A stretch of DNA of 49,143 nt from JABWAJ01 sp038323375 (GCA_038323375.1 JBBQGV010000031.1:1-49143); one strand, 5' to 3'; counted from the first letter of the stretch, positions 17,627-26,737 are shown. Translations and numbers: made by a program. Notes: generated by a model from the letters alone, not told the origin.

Positions 17627-17685
17627 TTTGTGCTCCGAAATCCCCAACTTCTTGTAGCTGCAAAACGTCATCACCAATGCTAAAA
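17627..17685 (+). repeat. Left copy of the repeat that recurs on the far side of the che/kinase operon
   Basis: TTTGTGCTCCGAAATC then CCAACTTCTT matches 25268-25323, about 36 of the first 39 bases identical, and both copies go on to an ATGCTAA phrase. Only the right arm of the palindrome is present here. Confidence 0.85.
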
Positions 17686-17823
17686 GACAGACCAACATGG
17701 ACAAAATAAAAGCCATAACAAAAACACTCAACATTTTTTCCTCAATGAGAAAAAGTGTGATTTATGTAACAATTATATTTAATTGTGTAACTCTTTTGTT
17801 TTTAAGCTGCGTAAATTGTGCGC

Positions 17824-18648
17824 ATGACAAGGGAAGACATCTCAGAATTGGAAATTTCGTTATTACTGGAGGCTATTTACCAAAAATACGGCCATGATTT
17901 CAGGCAGTATTCCAAAGCCCACATCCACCGAAGGATTAGGAACAGGATGGCACTGTCTGGATTAGAGGATGTTTCTCAAATTCAATCTAAAGTTCTCAAG
18001 GATGAAACATTTGCGTATGAACTTTTACAGAATCTATCAATAATTGTTACCGAAATGTTTCGTGATAAAGATTTTTATAAGTCGTTACGCGAAAATGTTA
18101 TTCCTATTTTAAAAACCTACCCCTTTGTAAAAATATGGCATGCTGGATGTGCGACTGGTGAAGAAGCTTATTCAATGGCTATCATTTTGCAGGAAGAAGG
18201 GCTGTATGACAGAACAACAATTTATGCTACTGATTTTAACCAACAGGCGCTAAACAGAGCAAAAGAGGGAATCATTTCGAATGCAACGATAAAGGAATAT
18301 ACGGCCAACTATCAATTGTCGGGAGGAAAAGAATCTTTTTCAGATTATTATACTTCTAACTACGGTAACGTTATCATGAATCAATCGTTGAAAAAAAACA
18401 TTGTATGGGCAAATCACAATTTGGTTACCGATAGCGTATTTGCAGAGGTACATTTAATATTATGCAGAAATGTGTTAATTTATTTTGATGTAGATTTACA
18501 AAATAAGGTGCAAAAACTTTTTTATGATAGTCTTGTCAATGGTGGCATTTTATGTTTGGGTTCAAAAGAAGGTTTACGCTTTACCGACTTTTTTGAAAAA
18601 TATACTCAGTTGGATAAAAAACAGAGAATCTTTAAAAAGAAATATTAA
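17824..18648 (+). CDS. cheR: CheR-type protein-glutamate O-methyltransferase
   Basis: 274 residues from ATG 17824 (a GTG two codons upstream is less likely). CheR transfers methyl groups from S-adenosylmethionine to glutamates of signalling proteins. The N-terminal helical domain is ~1-75 (YSKAHIHRRIRNRMALSG). The catalytic domain has the family motifs LSIIVTEMFRD (~73-83), the SAM-binding WHAGCATGEEAYSMA (~104-118), YATDFNQQALNRAKEG and LILCRNVLIYFD. It is the first gene of a four-gene operon, 3 bp before cheB. No chemoreceptor, CheW or CheA lies nearby, so its methylation target is not a visible MCP. The DNA is AT-rich. Confidence 0.93.
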   Translation: MTREDISELEISLLLEAIYQKYGHDFRQYSKAHIHRRIRNRMALSGLEDVSQIQSKVLKDETFAYELLQNLSIIVTEMFRDKDFYKSLRENVIPILKTYPFVKIWHAGCATGEEAYSMAIILQEEGLYDRTTIYATDFNQQALNRAKEGIISNATIKEYTANYQLSGGKESFSDYYTSNYGNVIMNQSLKKNIVWANHNLVTDSVFAEVHLILCRNVLIYFDVDLQNKVQKLFYDSLVNGGILCLGSKEGLRFTDFFEKYTQLDKKQRIFKKKY

Positions 18649-18651
18649 AAA

Positions 18652-19242
18652 ATGCAGTACGAGGCAATTGTAATTGGGGGTTCTTCTGGTGGTATGACCG
18701 CTTTGAAATTTATTTTCTCGGCATTGCCTGCTGTTTTTAGCATACCAATTATTATAGTGCAGCATATCAGCGCGCATTCAGACAATGAATGGATAGAGCT
18801 GTTAAATGGAAAAAGCCATCTTACTATTAAAGAAGCAGATGAAAAAGAAAAAATAGAAATCGGAAATGTTTATATCGCCCCAGCTAATTATCATTTGTTG
18901 ATTGAATCAGATAAAACCTTTTCGCTTACAATTGATGAACGCGTGAATTTTGCAAGACCGTCCATTGATGTATTGTTTGAATCAGCAGCCGAAGCATACA
19001 AAAACAAATTGATCGGTATAGTACTTACAGGTTCTAATAATGATGGGACAAAAGGTATAAAGCGAATAAAAGAATTAGGAGGAATGGTCGTTATACAGGA
19101 TCCAGAAACATCTGAATCTTCTACTATGCCTGCATCAGCAATTGCTGCTATTCAACCGGATTACATTTTATCCTTGGAAAAAATAGTTCAGTTGCTAATA
19201 AAACTAACACAAACCAATCCCGATAGCTATCGGGACAAATAA
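18652..19242 (+). CDS. cheB: CheB-type methylesterase, catalytic domain only
   Basis: 196 residues; the usual N-terminal receiver domain is missing. The catalytic triad is visible: Ser11 in GGSSGG, His38 in VQHIS and Asp131 in LTGSNNDGT. The enzyme removes methyl esters (or deamidates glutamine) on the proteins that CheR modifies. Without its own receiver it would be controlled in trans or be constitutive. It overlaps a perfect 18-bp palindrome (19218-19235) that encodes its last residues (NPDSYRDK), suggesting a late tail added by repeat insertion. It lies 3 bp after cheR and 10 bp before the hybrid kinase. Confidence 0.93.
   Translation: MQYEAIVIGGSSGGMTALKFIFSALPAVFSIPIIIVQHISAHSDNEWIELLNGKSHLTIKEADEKEKIEIGNVYIAPANYHLLIESDKTFSLTIDERVNFARPSIDVLFESAAEAYKNKLIGIVLTGSNNDGTKGIKRIKELGGMVVIQDPETSESSTMPASAIAAIQPDYILSLEKIVQLLIKLTQTNPDSYRDK
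19218..19235. repeat. Perfect 18-bp palindrome inside the 3' end of cheB
   Basis: TCCCGATAGCTATCGGGA. A near-copy (16 of 18) lies at 19638-19655 inside the next gene. Confidence 0.85.
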
Positions 19243-19252
19243 TAAAATAAAT

Positions 19253-22200
19253 ATGACACTTGACAAAAAAATATTAACTGGATTTGTAGTTTGCGCTGTA
19301 ATACTTTTCGGGGTTGGGATTTTCTCTTATAAAAACAGCAAAAAATTTATCGCTTCCAATACTTTGGTAGATCAAACCAACAAGGTATTGTATGAATTCA
19401 GCCAAATTCTAACTGCCATCACTGATGCAGAAACAGGCAATCGAGGTTTTATCATCACAGGCGATAATGCTTATTTAGAACCTTTCACAAATGCCGAAAG
19501 AACTATTGAGGAACATCTTATTAAAGTAAAGGAGTTAACAAAAGACAGTACCGTTCAGCAAAAGATTAAGGAACTTGAAAAGGAAATAAAAATACGTTTT
19601 AATCATTTAAAAAGCAGCATTGCTCTTCGCAAAATAGTTCCGGTAGCTATCGGGATTGAAAAGTCGAGAGAATTTGTTGCCTCTGGAGTAGGAAAAGAAT
19701 CACAAGATAGAATACGAGAAATAATTGATAGTATACAAAAACTAGAACTTACATTACTTGCCGAAAGAAAGCAAGCCAGTGAGGACGATGCCAACAATTT
19801 TAATTTCGTTTTTGTCATTTTGATGGTCATTATTATTCTCGTTCTTATTGTTGTTTATAGTATAGTTACTTCAAATTTAAAAACACTTAAAAGATCTGAA
19901 GAAGAAACCACGAGCAAAAATTGGTTACTTACCGGTAACACGGAGCTTAACGAAAAATTAATAGGAGACAAAAGCTTAGAAGAGCTGGCAAACAACACCA
20001 TTAGTTTTTTATGCACTTACTTAAAAGCACAAATTGGTGCAGCTTATCTGTTTAATAAAAAAGAAAGTGCGTTAATATTAAACGGACGATATGCCTTTTC
20101 TTCGGCTACCGATACCAAAGAAAAATTTATGCTGAATGAAGGATTGATTGGTCAGGCAGCGCACGAACAAAAACAAATTTCTTTAACAGATGTAACAGAA
20201 GAACACATTCGAATCACTTCTTCTGTGGTGAATGCGAAACCAAAACAGCTACTCATTATTCCATTTTTATTTGAAGGTAAAACAATGGGTGTGGTAGAAA
20301 TTGGGCGGCTTACTGATTTCAACGAAATAGAAAAAGAATTTATCAATGCTTCTATGAACAGTATTGCTATTGCAGTAAATACGGCTTTTAATCAGGAAGC
20401 GCTTAGAGAATTATTAGAAAAAATTCAAGCCCAAAAAGGCGAAATGGAAATATCAGCACTAGAAATAGAGCAGCAACTACATTCTCTGAACCAAGCAGCC
20501 ATTCTTTCTATTGCGGATGCAAATGGAAATATAATATATGCAAATGATAATTTTTGTAAAATTTCAAAATATTCAAGGGAGGAATTAGTAGGAAATAATC
20601 ACAGAATGTTGAAATCAGGAAAACAACCTGATGGATTATTTATTGGTATGTGGAAATCAATTAGTAGCGGTAGAACATGGAAAGGAGAAATAGTAAATAA
20701 AGCTAAAGACGGAACATTTTATTGGGTGGATACAACAATTGCTCCATTTAAAGGAGTAGATGGTAAAATAGAAAAATACCTCGCCATCCGATTTGATATT
20801 ACGAATACAAAAAATCAAGTGGAGGAGCTTGCTAAGCAAGGAGAAGAACTTCAAACACAGCAGGAAGAGCTGAAACAAATGAATGAAGAATTGGAAGAAC
20901 AAGCGCAAAACCTAAAACAACAGCAAGAAGAATTACAAATGACCAATGAAGAATTAGAAGAACAAACACAATCATTGGAAGCGAAAAATTTGGAAGTTCA
21001 GGCTTCAAAAAAAGACCTTGAGCAGAAAACAAAACAATTAGAAATAAGCAGCCGGTACAAATCGGAGTTCCTTGCTAATATGTCGCATGAATTACGAACA
21101 CCGCTTAATAGTTTGTTAATCCTGTCAAAAGATTTATCTGAAAACAGAAATAAAAATTTAGATTCTATTCAGGTCGAGAGTGCAGAAATCATTTATAAAA
21201 GCGGTTGCGACCTTCTTGTATTAATTAATGAAGTGCTTGACCTCTCTAAAATTGAAGCAGGGAAAATGGCCATAAATATTGAATCCGTATCACTGAAAAG
21301 TTTCGCAAATGAACTCACCCGAGAATTTAAACATCACGCTGAGCAAAAAGGATTGATGTTAAATGCAAATTTAGAAAAAGAATTACCTGAATTCATCCGC
21401 ACTGATTCACAACGTTTAAATCAAATATTGAAAAATCTTTTATCAAACGCCATAAAATTTACCGAGAAAGGAAGTGTAAGTATTAATATTGACCGAAATA
21501 CCGAAAGTACCATTATTATTTCTGTTGCCGATACAGGCATTGGAATTGTGGAGGACAAACAACAAGCCATATTTGAAGCTTTTCAACAAGCCGAAGGAGG
21601 AACATCCAGAAAATATGGCGGTACAGGTTTAGGGCTTTCCATTTCGCGTGAGCTTGCAAAATTATTAGGTGGAGATATTAAGTTGAGCAGTAAGCTAAAT
21701 GAAGGTTCTGTTTTCTCTCTCATCATTCCTTTAGAAATAAATCAGGAGGTGGAACAAGAAAGCACCTACACTCCCGACTTATCTACCCAAAGGGCAGCAA
21801 GCTATCCGGAGAGAAAATCCAGCTTATATAAACCACACTTATCAAATGAACTTAAATATCTAAATTATCCTTCAATAGAAGATGATAGAGAAACAATAAC
21901 TAGTGATGATAAAATAGTACTCATTATTGAAGATGATCTGAAATTTGCTACAATAATCTTAAAGCAAGCCAACAAAAAAGGATTTAAATGTTTATCGGCA
22001 GCAACAGGAGAAGATGGTTTAGCGCGTGCATTAAAATACAATCCGCAAGCCATTATTCTCGATATGATTCTGCCGGGCATTAACGGACACGCTGTATTGC
22101 TTGAATTAAAAGCAAATCCTTCTTTAAGGCACATACCAGTTCATATTATTTCGGCAAAAGAACGTTCGTTGGAACCAATCAGAGAAGGAGCCATTGAGTA

Positions 22201-23080
22201 TTTAATGAAACCTGTTGCCAAAGAAGATTTAGAAGAAGCATTTAATAGGATTGAAAATTTTGTCAATAGAAAAATAAAAAACCTGCTCATTATTGAAGAC
22301 AATGAAAATTCGAGAAAGGCAATGCGCATACTCATTGGTAATGGTGATGTACAATATTTTGAAGCAGAGACCGGGAATGATGCTTTGGCTCTGTATGAGC
22401 AGAATTACATTGATTGTATTATATTAGACATTGGTTTGCCTGACATGAGCGGTTTTGAGCTTATTCAAAAATTGGAAAAAATAAAAGACCACAATCTACC
22501 GCCTATTATTGTTTATACTGGTAAGGAACTTACAAAAGAAGAAAACAATGAGCTTGAGAAATATGCAGAAAGCATAATTATAAAAGGAGTAAGGTCGGAA
22601 GAACGATTGTTAGACGAAACAGCTCTTTTTCTTCACAGGACAATCAGCAATTTGACGAAATCAAAAGAAGTAATTATAAATAGGTTGCATGATAAAGAAG
22701 CTGTTTTAAATGCAAAAAAAATATTATTGGTAGATGATGATATGCGAAATTTATTTGCATTATCAAAAGTATTAAAAGAACGTGGAATGGAAATAATAAA
22801 AGCAGAAAATGGAAAAAACGCTTTAGAGATGCTGGAGTTACATCCCGAGATTGATTTGGTGTTAATGGATATTATGATGCCAGAAATGGATGGTTACGAA
22901 GCAATGAAACAAATTCGATCTCAGGTGAAATTCAAAAATTTACCCCTAATTGCGCTCACTGCAAAAGCCATGAAAGACGATAAACAAAAATGCATTAATG
23001 CTGGGGCTAATGATTATATCACTAAACCTATTGATGTTGAACGCTTGCTATCATTGATGCGTGTGTGGTTAAGTAAATAA
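19253..23080 (+). CDS. Hybrid sensor histidine kinase (CHASE3-GAF-PAS-HisKA-HATPase-REC-REC-REC)
   Basis: 1275 residues. TM1 ~8-27; periplasmic CHASE3 sensor ~30-180 (ITDAETGNRGFIITG); TM2 ~184-208; GAF ~230-385; PAS ~410-515 (ANDNFCKISKYSREELVGNN); a Gln/Glu coiled coil ~520-600; HisKA with His612 in MSHELRTPLN; HATPase with NLLSNAIKFT, DTGIGI and GGTGLGLS; then three receivers with predicted phospho-Asp 937 (LDMILPG), 1059 (LDIGLPD) and 1206 (LMDIMMPEMDGYE). It should autophosphorylate and pass phosphate within or between proteins. No HPt domain or DNA-binding output is present. It is co-transcribed with cheR/cheB, suggesting its membrane or coiled-coil part could be the methylation substrate (inference). 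Confidence 0.93.
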   Translation: MTLDKKILTGFVVCAVILFGVGIFSYKNSKKFIASNTLVDQTNKVLYEFSQILTAITDAETGNRGFIITGDNAYLEPFTNAERTIEEHLIKVKELTKDSTVQQKIKELEKEIKIRFNHLKSSIALRKIVPVAIGIEKSREFVASGVGKESQDRIREIIDSIQKLELTLLAERKQASEDDANNFNFVFVILMVIIILVLIVVYSIVTSNLKTLKRSEEETTSKNWLLTGNTELNEKLIGDKSLEELANNTISFLCTYLKAQIGAAYLFNKKESALILNGRYAFSSATDTKEKFMLNEGLIGQAAHEQKQISLTDVTEEHIRITSSVVNAKPKQLLIIPFLFEGKTMGVVEIGRLTDFNEIEKEFINASMNSIAIAVNTAFNQEALRELLEKIQAQKGEMEISALEIEQQLHSLNQAAILSIADANGNIIYANDNFCKISKYSREELVGNNHRMLKSGKQPDGLFIGMWKSISSGRTWKGEIVNKAKDGTFYWVDTTIAPFKGVDGKIEKYLAIRFDITNTKNQVEELAKQGEELQTQQEELKQMNEELEEQAQNLKQQQEELQMTNEELEEQTQSLEAKNLEVQASKKDLEQKTKQLEISSRYKSEFLANMSHELRTPLNSLLILSKDLSENRNKNLDSIQVESAEIIYKSGCDLLVLINEVLDLSKIEAGKMAINIESVSLKSFANELTREFKHHAEQKGLMLNANLEKELPEFIRTDSQRLNQILKNLLSNAIKFTEKGSVSINIDRNTESTIIISVADTGIGIVEDKQQAIFEAFQQAEGGTSRKYGGTGLGLSISRELAKLLGGDIKLSSKLNEGSVFSLIIPLEINQEVEQESTYTPDLSTQRAASYPERKSSLYKPHLSNELKYLNYPSIEDDRETITSDDKIVLIIEDDLKFATIILKQANKKGFKCLSAATGEDGLARALKYNPQAIILDMILPGINGHAVLLELKANPSLRHIPVHIISAKERSLEPIREGAIEYLMKPVAKEDLEEAFNRIENFVNRKIKNLLIIEDNENSRKAMRILIGNGDVQYFEAETGNDALALYEQNYIDCIILDIGLPDMSGFELIQKLEKIKDHNLPPIIVYTGKELTKEENNELEKYAESIIIKGVRSEERLLDETALFLHRTISNLTKSKEVIINRLHDKEAVLNAKKILLVDDDMRNLFALSKVLKERGMEIIKAENGKNALEMLELHPEIDLVLMDIMMPEMDGYEAMKQIRSQVKFKNLPLIALTAKAMKDDKQKCINAGANDYITKPIDVERLLSLMRVWLSK

Positions 23081-23127
23081 TACGGTTAAACGTGTTTATT
23101 AACCAGAACCGTTACAATTAATAATTG

Positions 23128-25125
23128 ATGAGTATAAATTTAATGAAAATGAAAATAAACAATTCTGTTAAAATTTTATTGGTTGATGATCTTCCAGAGA
23201 ATCTTTTCGCATTAGAATTAATTCTTTGTAATGATAATTACAAATGTGTGAAAGCACATTCTGGAAATGAAGCATTAAAAATTCTGCTACATGAGCAAGA
23301 TTTCGCTATCATATTAATTGATGTGCAAATGCCGGAGATGGATGGTTTTGAAACGGTAGAATTAATTCGTGAAATTGAACCACTTAAACATGTTCCAATT
23401 ATTTTTTTAACGGCTAATATGGATAATGCTATGCATGTTTTTAAAGGTTATCAGTCTGGTGCAGTTGATTTTATGATTAAACCGCTTATTCCAGAGATCT
23501 TAAAGGCTAAAGTGCTAGTTTTTGTGGAACTATATCTAAAAACACATGAATTATTAGTTCAAAATGAAGAGAAAGAAAAACAGGCAGAAGAGTTAAGAAT
23601 TGCTAATAAAGATTTGCTTTTTCAAAGTGAAGAAAAAAAGAACAGAGAAGCAGAATTGGTTATTACAAATAAAGAACTTATATTTCAAAACAAAGAAAAG
23701 GAAAAACGGGCAAATGAATTAATCATTGCCAATAAAGAACTTATATTTCAAAACGAAGAAAAGGAAAAACGGGCAGCAGAATTAGCAATTGCCAACAAAG
23801 AACTTGTATTTCAAAACGAAGAAAAGGAAAAACGGGCAGCAGAATTAGCGATTGCCGACAAAGAACTTGTATTTCAAACCGAAGAAAAAGAAAAACGGAA
23901 AATTGAAAATATAGCATTAGAAGCACTCAGTAATTCTCTAAAAGAAGGAAAAGTGGTTGCGGAATTGGCAACGCTAAATGCAGAAGAGGCAAAAGGTATA
24001 GCCGAAAATGCTTTACAATCCAAACAACAATTTTTATCGAATATGAGCCATGAAATCCGCACTCCTATGAATGCAATTCTTGGATTTACTAAAGTGCTAT
24101 TGAAAACAGATTTAGCCCCAAAGCAAAAAGAATATTTGGATGCTATAAAAATCAGTGGCGATGGATTACTCGTGCTAATAAATGATATTCTGGATTTAGC
24201 AAAAACAGATGCAGGGAAAATGACTTTTGAAGAAAAACCTTTTAAAATAGAATTCTCAATATCAACAATGTATCAGGTATTCGATTTAAAGATTAAAGAA
24301 AAGAATTTAGAGTTAGTTAAAGAATACGACAACAAAATTCCAGTGGTGTTGTTAGGCGATGCCGTGCGTTTGCACCAAATTCTTTTAAACCTGTTGAGTA
24401 ATGCCATAAAGTTTACAGCAAAAGGAAAAATAACAGTAGCTGTTCGTTTATTGCATGAAGATAAAGAGAAAGTAACCATTGATTTTGCAATTACCGACAC
24501 AGGGACAGGAATACCAGAAGATAAATTAGAATCAATTTTTGAAAACTTTCAACAAGCAACAATTTCCACTTCAAGCACATTTGGAGGAACAGGATTAGGT
24601 CTTGCCATCTGCAAACAATTAGTAGAAAAACAGGGTGGAAGTATTTTAGTAAAAAGTAAAGTGGATGAAGGTTCCACTTTTAGTTTCACTTTAAGTTTTC
24701 TAAAAACCAATGAAGAAAGTAAAAAAGAAAGCGGAGAGGTAGAATTGGACAAAGAAATTAAAGACATAAAAATATTAGTGGTTGAAGACATTAAACTCAA
24801 TCAATTATTGATGAAGATAACATTAGATGACTTCAAATTTAAATATGATATTGCGGACAATGGAAAAATTGCAATTGAGAAACTACAAACAGAAACTTAT
24901 GATATTATTTTGATGGACTTGCAGATGCCTATAATGAATGGGTTTGAAGCAACTGAATATATTCGCAACACGATGAAATCAAAAATTCCAATTATTGCTT
25001 TAACTGTCGATGTAACAACAGTTGATGTAGAAAAATGCAAAGCAGTAGGCATGAACGACTACGTTTCAAAACCGCTTGACCAACAAATATTGCATACTAA
25101 AATTATTGAATTATTAAACCAATAA
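23128..25125 (+). CDS. Cytoplasmic hybrid histidine kinase (REC-coiled coil-HisKA-HATPase-REC)
   Basis: 665 residues from ATG 23128 (a TTG sits one codon upstream). An N-terminal receiver (~10-130) has phospho-Asp65 in LIDVQMPEMDGFE. A coiled coil (~147-275) is built of five exact-length 21-residue units (EEKEKRAAELAIANKELVFQ type). HisKA has His308 in MSHEIRTPMN; HATPase has NLLSNAIKFT, DTGTGIPE and GGTGLGLA; the C-terminal receiver (~545-663) has phospho-Asp597 in LMDLQMPIMNGFE. There are no membrane segments. A receiver at the front means it is likely driven by another kinase, plausibly the upstream one 47 bp away. The output is unknown. Confidence 0.92.
   Translation: MSINLMKMKINNSVKILLVDDLPENLFALELILCNDNYKCVKAHSGNEALKILLHEQDFAIILIDVQMPEMDGFETVELIREIEPLKHVPIIFLTANMDNAMHVFKGYQSGAVDFMIKPLIPEILKAKVLVFVELYLKTHELLVQNEEKEKQAEELRIANKDLLFQSEEKKNREAELVITNKELIFQNKEKEKRANELIIANKELIFQNEEKEKRAAELAIANKELVFQNEEKEKRAAELAIADKELVFQTEEKEKRKIENIALEALSNSLKEGKVVAELATLNAEEAKGIAENALQSKQQFLSNMSHEIRTPMNAILGFTKVLLKTDLAPKQKEYLDAIKISGDGLLVLINDILDLAKTDAGKMTFEEKPFKIEFSISTMYQVFDLKIKEKNLELVKEYDNKIPVVLLGDAVRLHQILLNLLSNAIKFTAKGKITVAVRLLHEDKEKVTIDFAITDTGTGIPEDKLESIFENFQQATISTSSTFGGTGLGLAICKQLVEKQGGSILVKSKVDEGSTFSFTLSFLKTNEESKKESGEVELDKEIKDIKILVVEDIKLNQLLMKITLDDFKFKYDIADNGKIAIEKLQTETYDIILMDLQMPIMNGFEATEYIRNTMKSKIPIIALTVDVTTVDVEKCKAVGMNDYVSKPLDQQILHTKIIELLNQ
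23566..23880 (+). repeat. Five tandem 63-bp coding units (21-residue coiled-coil repeat)
   Basis: Units start at 23566, 23629, 23692, 23755 and 23818; a sixth begins at 23881 and diverges. Consensus EEKEKRAAELAIANKELVFQ plus N. Three heptads per unit keep the coiled-coil phase. The last full units are nearly identical in DNA, indicating recent expansion. Confidence 0.95.
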
Positions 25126-25170
25126 ACCAATGACAAATGGTTTGGCGGATAGAAGGGCAGCACATAACAG

Positions 25171-25323
25171 CACCTACAAGAAATTGGCGGTTCAGTGGTT
25201 AAATGAAGCTTTCCCGCTAAGGCAGGACAAGTCGTGCTCCGTATCAAGTTTTGTGGTGGCAGACAGTTTTGTGCTCCGAAATCGCCAACTTCTTATAGCT
25301 ACAAAATATATGCTAATGCTAAC
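25171..25323. repeat. ~150-bp imperfect palindrome, right flank of the che/kinase operon
   Basis: CTACAAGAAATTGGCG (25174-25189) pairs with CGCCAACTTCTTATAG (25283-25298), 14 of 16. Between the arms GTGCTCCG occurs twice. The right arm and its extension (25268-25323) recur at 17627-17685. The structure looks like a folded recombination site or a non-autonomous mobile repeat; which one cannot be decided here. Confidence 0.8.
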
Positions 25324-25349
25324 AAACGACCTTATCTGACAATAATAAT

Positions 25350-25397
25350 ATGACAAAAGTTTTAGTTATAGGAGCGACAGGAAATATTGGAATTTAA
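25350..25397 (+). pseudogene. 15-codon stub of an NAD(P)-binding (NmrA/SDR-like) gene
   Basis: MTKVLVIGATGNIGI then stop. The glycine pattern GATGNIG is the dinucleotide-binding start of an NmrA-like or extended SDR protein, which should be ~290 residues. Everything after the first strand and turn is missing. It sits 26 bp after the palindrome. Confidence 0.6.
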
Positions 25398-25468
25398 ACA
25401 TTGCTGACAAAATGTCCAGCAGTATGGGTAAATAGTTACCTTTTAACAATCATTTTAAACAAAAATTA

Positions 25469-26353
25469 ATGGACACGAAATACATAAAAACAACCTTTGG
25501 GAATTTTATCTGGATTGACATTTGCAATCCGGATAAAGCGAAGCTTGATATCATTGCAAAAGACTACAATTTAGACTATTTTCAAATAAAAGACAGCTTA
25601 GAAACGGGGCATTTGCCAAAAATCGAAAAGCAGGAAAAATATAATTTTCTTATTTTAAGGGCTTTTACTGCAAAACATGAAGATAGAATTACGAATATCA
25701 ATGAACTATCGAACAAAATTGCTTTTTTTTACAGCGACAAAAAAATCATTACAATTCATAGAGCAAATTTTGATTTTTTAGAAAATTCATCAACGGAGCA
25801 TACAAGTCCCGAAGCGTTGCTCCTCTATTTTATTCACAAAATGGCAGAAACTTTCATGATGCCTTCTAAACTTTTAAGCGATAAAAATGATGAAATTGAA
25901 AAAGTGATTTTCTTAAAAGATTATACCAAAATTTCCTTAGAAGATTTGTATTTTCAAAAAACTCAAACTCGGATTACCAAAAAACTACTGCAAATCACAC
26001 AAAATGTAATTAACCAGATTGAAGTAACAGAAAAGTCAAAAACTGCGCTACAAGATGTAAAAGACAGCCTTTTGAGTTTGATTTTAGGTTATGACGAAGT
26101 TTTGGAAAATTCCAACAATTTACTAAATACTTACATATCCGTAAATTCTCAAAAAAGTAATGATGTAATGAAATTGCTTACTATTTTTTCAGCATTTTTC
26201 TTGCCTTTAACTTTCGTAGCAGGAATTTATGGAATGAACTTTGAGCATATGCCAGAATTGAAATGGAAATTTGGATATTTTCTAACGCTCACTGCAATGG
26301 TTGCTATTGCACTTGTTATTTATTTTTGGTTTAAACGCAAAAGAATACTTTAA
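25469..26353 (+). CDS. corA: CorA-family divalent cation transporter
   Basis: 294 residues. The N-terminal cytoplasmic domain (~1-225) is followed by TM1 (~233-252) ending in YGMNFEHMPEL, which holds the GMN signature of CorA Mg2+/Co2+ channels at the pore mouth, a short loop, and TM2 (~268-288), then a basic tail (KRKRIL). It forms pentamers in the inner membrane. It is AT-rich like the preceding operon and is the last gene of the island; composition returns to normal within ~20 bp of its stop. CorA-like proteins can also move Zn2+, so the ion is not certain. Confidence 0.93.
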   Translation: MDTKYIKTTFGNFIWIDICNPDKAKLDIIAKDYNLDYFQIKDSLETGHLPKIEKQEKYNFLILRAFTAKHEDRITNINELSNKIAFFYSDKKIITIHRANFDFLENSSTEHTSPEALLLYFIHKMAETFMMPSKLLSDKNDEIEKVIFLKDYTKISLEDLYFQKTQTRITKKLLQITQNVINQIEVTEKSKTALQDVKDSLLSLILGYDEVLENSNNLLNTYISVNSQKSNDVMKLLTIFSAFFLPLTFVAGIYGMNFEHMPELKWKFGYFLTLTAMVAIALVIYFWFKRKRIL

Positions 26354-26413
26354 ACAATAACGAGGCATTGTTGCATGAATTTGCCAACTTTGCAACCTAA
26401 ACATAGCCAACCC

Positions 26414-26737
26414 ATGTCCACCGACCGCATGCAACAACTCCTCGCCTTCCTGGAACAATCGCCCGGCGATTCCTTCCTCACCTTTGCGGTGGCGAAAGAA
26501 TACGAAAACGGGAAACAATGGGAAGACGCGCTGGCCTGGTACCTGAAAATCACAGAAAAAGATCCGGATTTCGTGGGCGTTTATTACCACCTCGGCAAAT
26601 TGTACGAACGCTTGTTGCAACCGGAATTAGCCATCTCCACCTACAAAACGGGCATGGCTGCCGCCAACAAAGCAGGCGACCGGCATGCTTACAGCGAACT
26701 GGCCGCCGCTAAAATGGAAATTGATGAGGATGAGTAA
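26414..26737 (+). CDS. Small tetratricopeptide-repeat protein
   Basis: 107 residues from ATG 26414 (MSTDRMQQLLAFLEQSPGDS); an ATG at 26375 would add 13 residues and cannot be excluded. About two TPR motifs are visible: WEDALAWYLKITEKDPDF and VYYHLGKLYERLLQPELA. These bind partner proteins. No signal peptide, so probably cytoplasmic. GC-rich like the core genome, marking the right edge of the island. Confidence 0.8.
   Translation: MSTDRMQQLLAFLEQSPGDSFLTFAVAKEYENGKQWEDALAWYLKITEKDPDFVGVYYHLGKLYERLLQPELAISTYKTGMAAANKAGDRHAYSELAAAKMEIDEDE

Noticed and set aside
17697..17897. Small protein upstream of cheR
   Set aside because: The frame overlaps the cheR start by ~70 bp in another phase and loses any protein-like pattern there.
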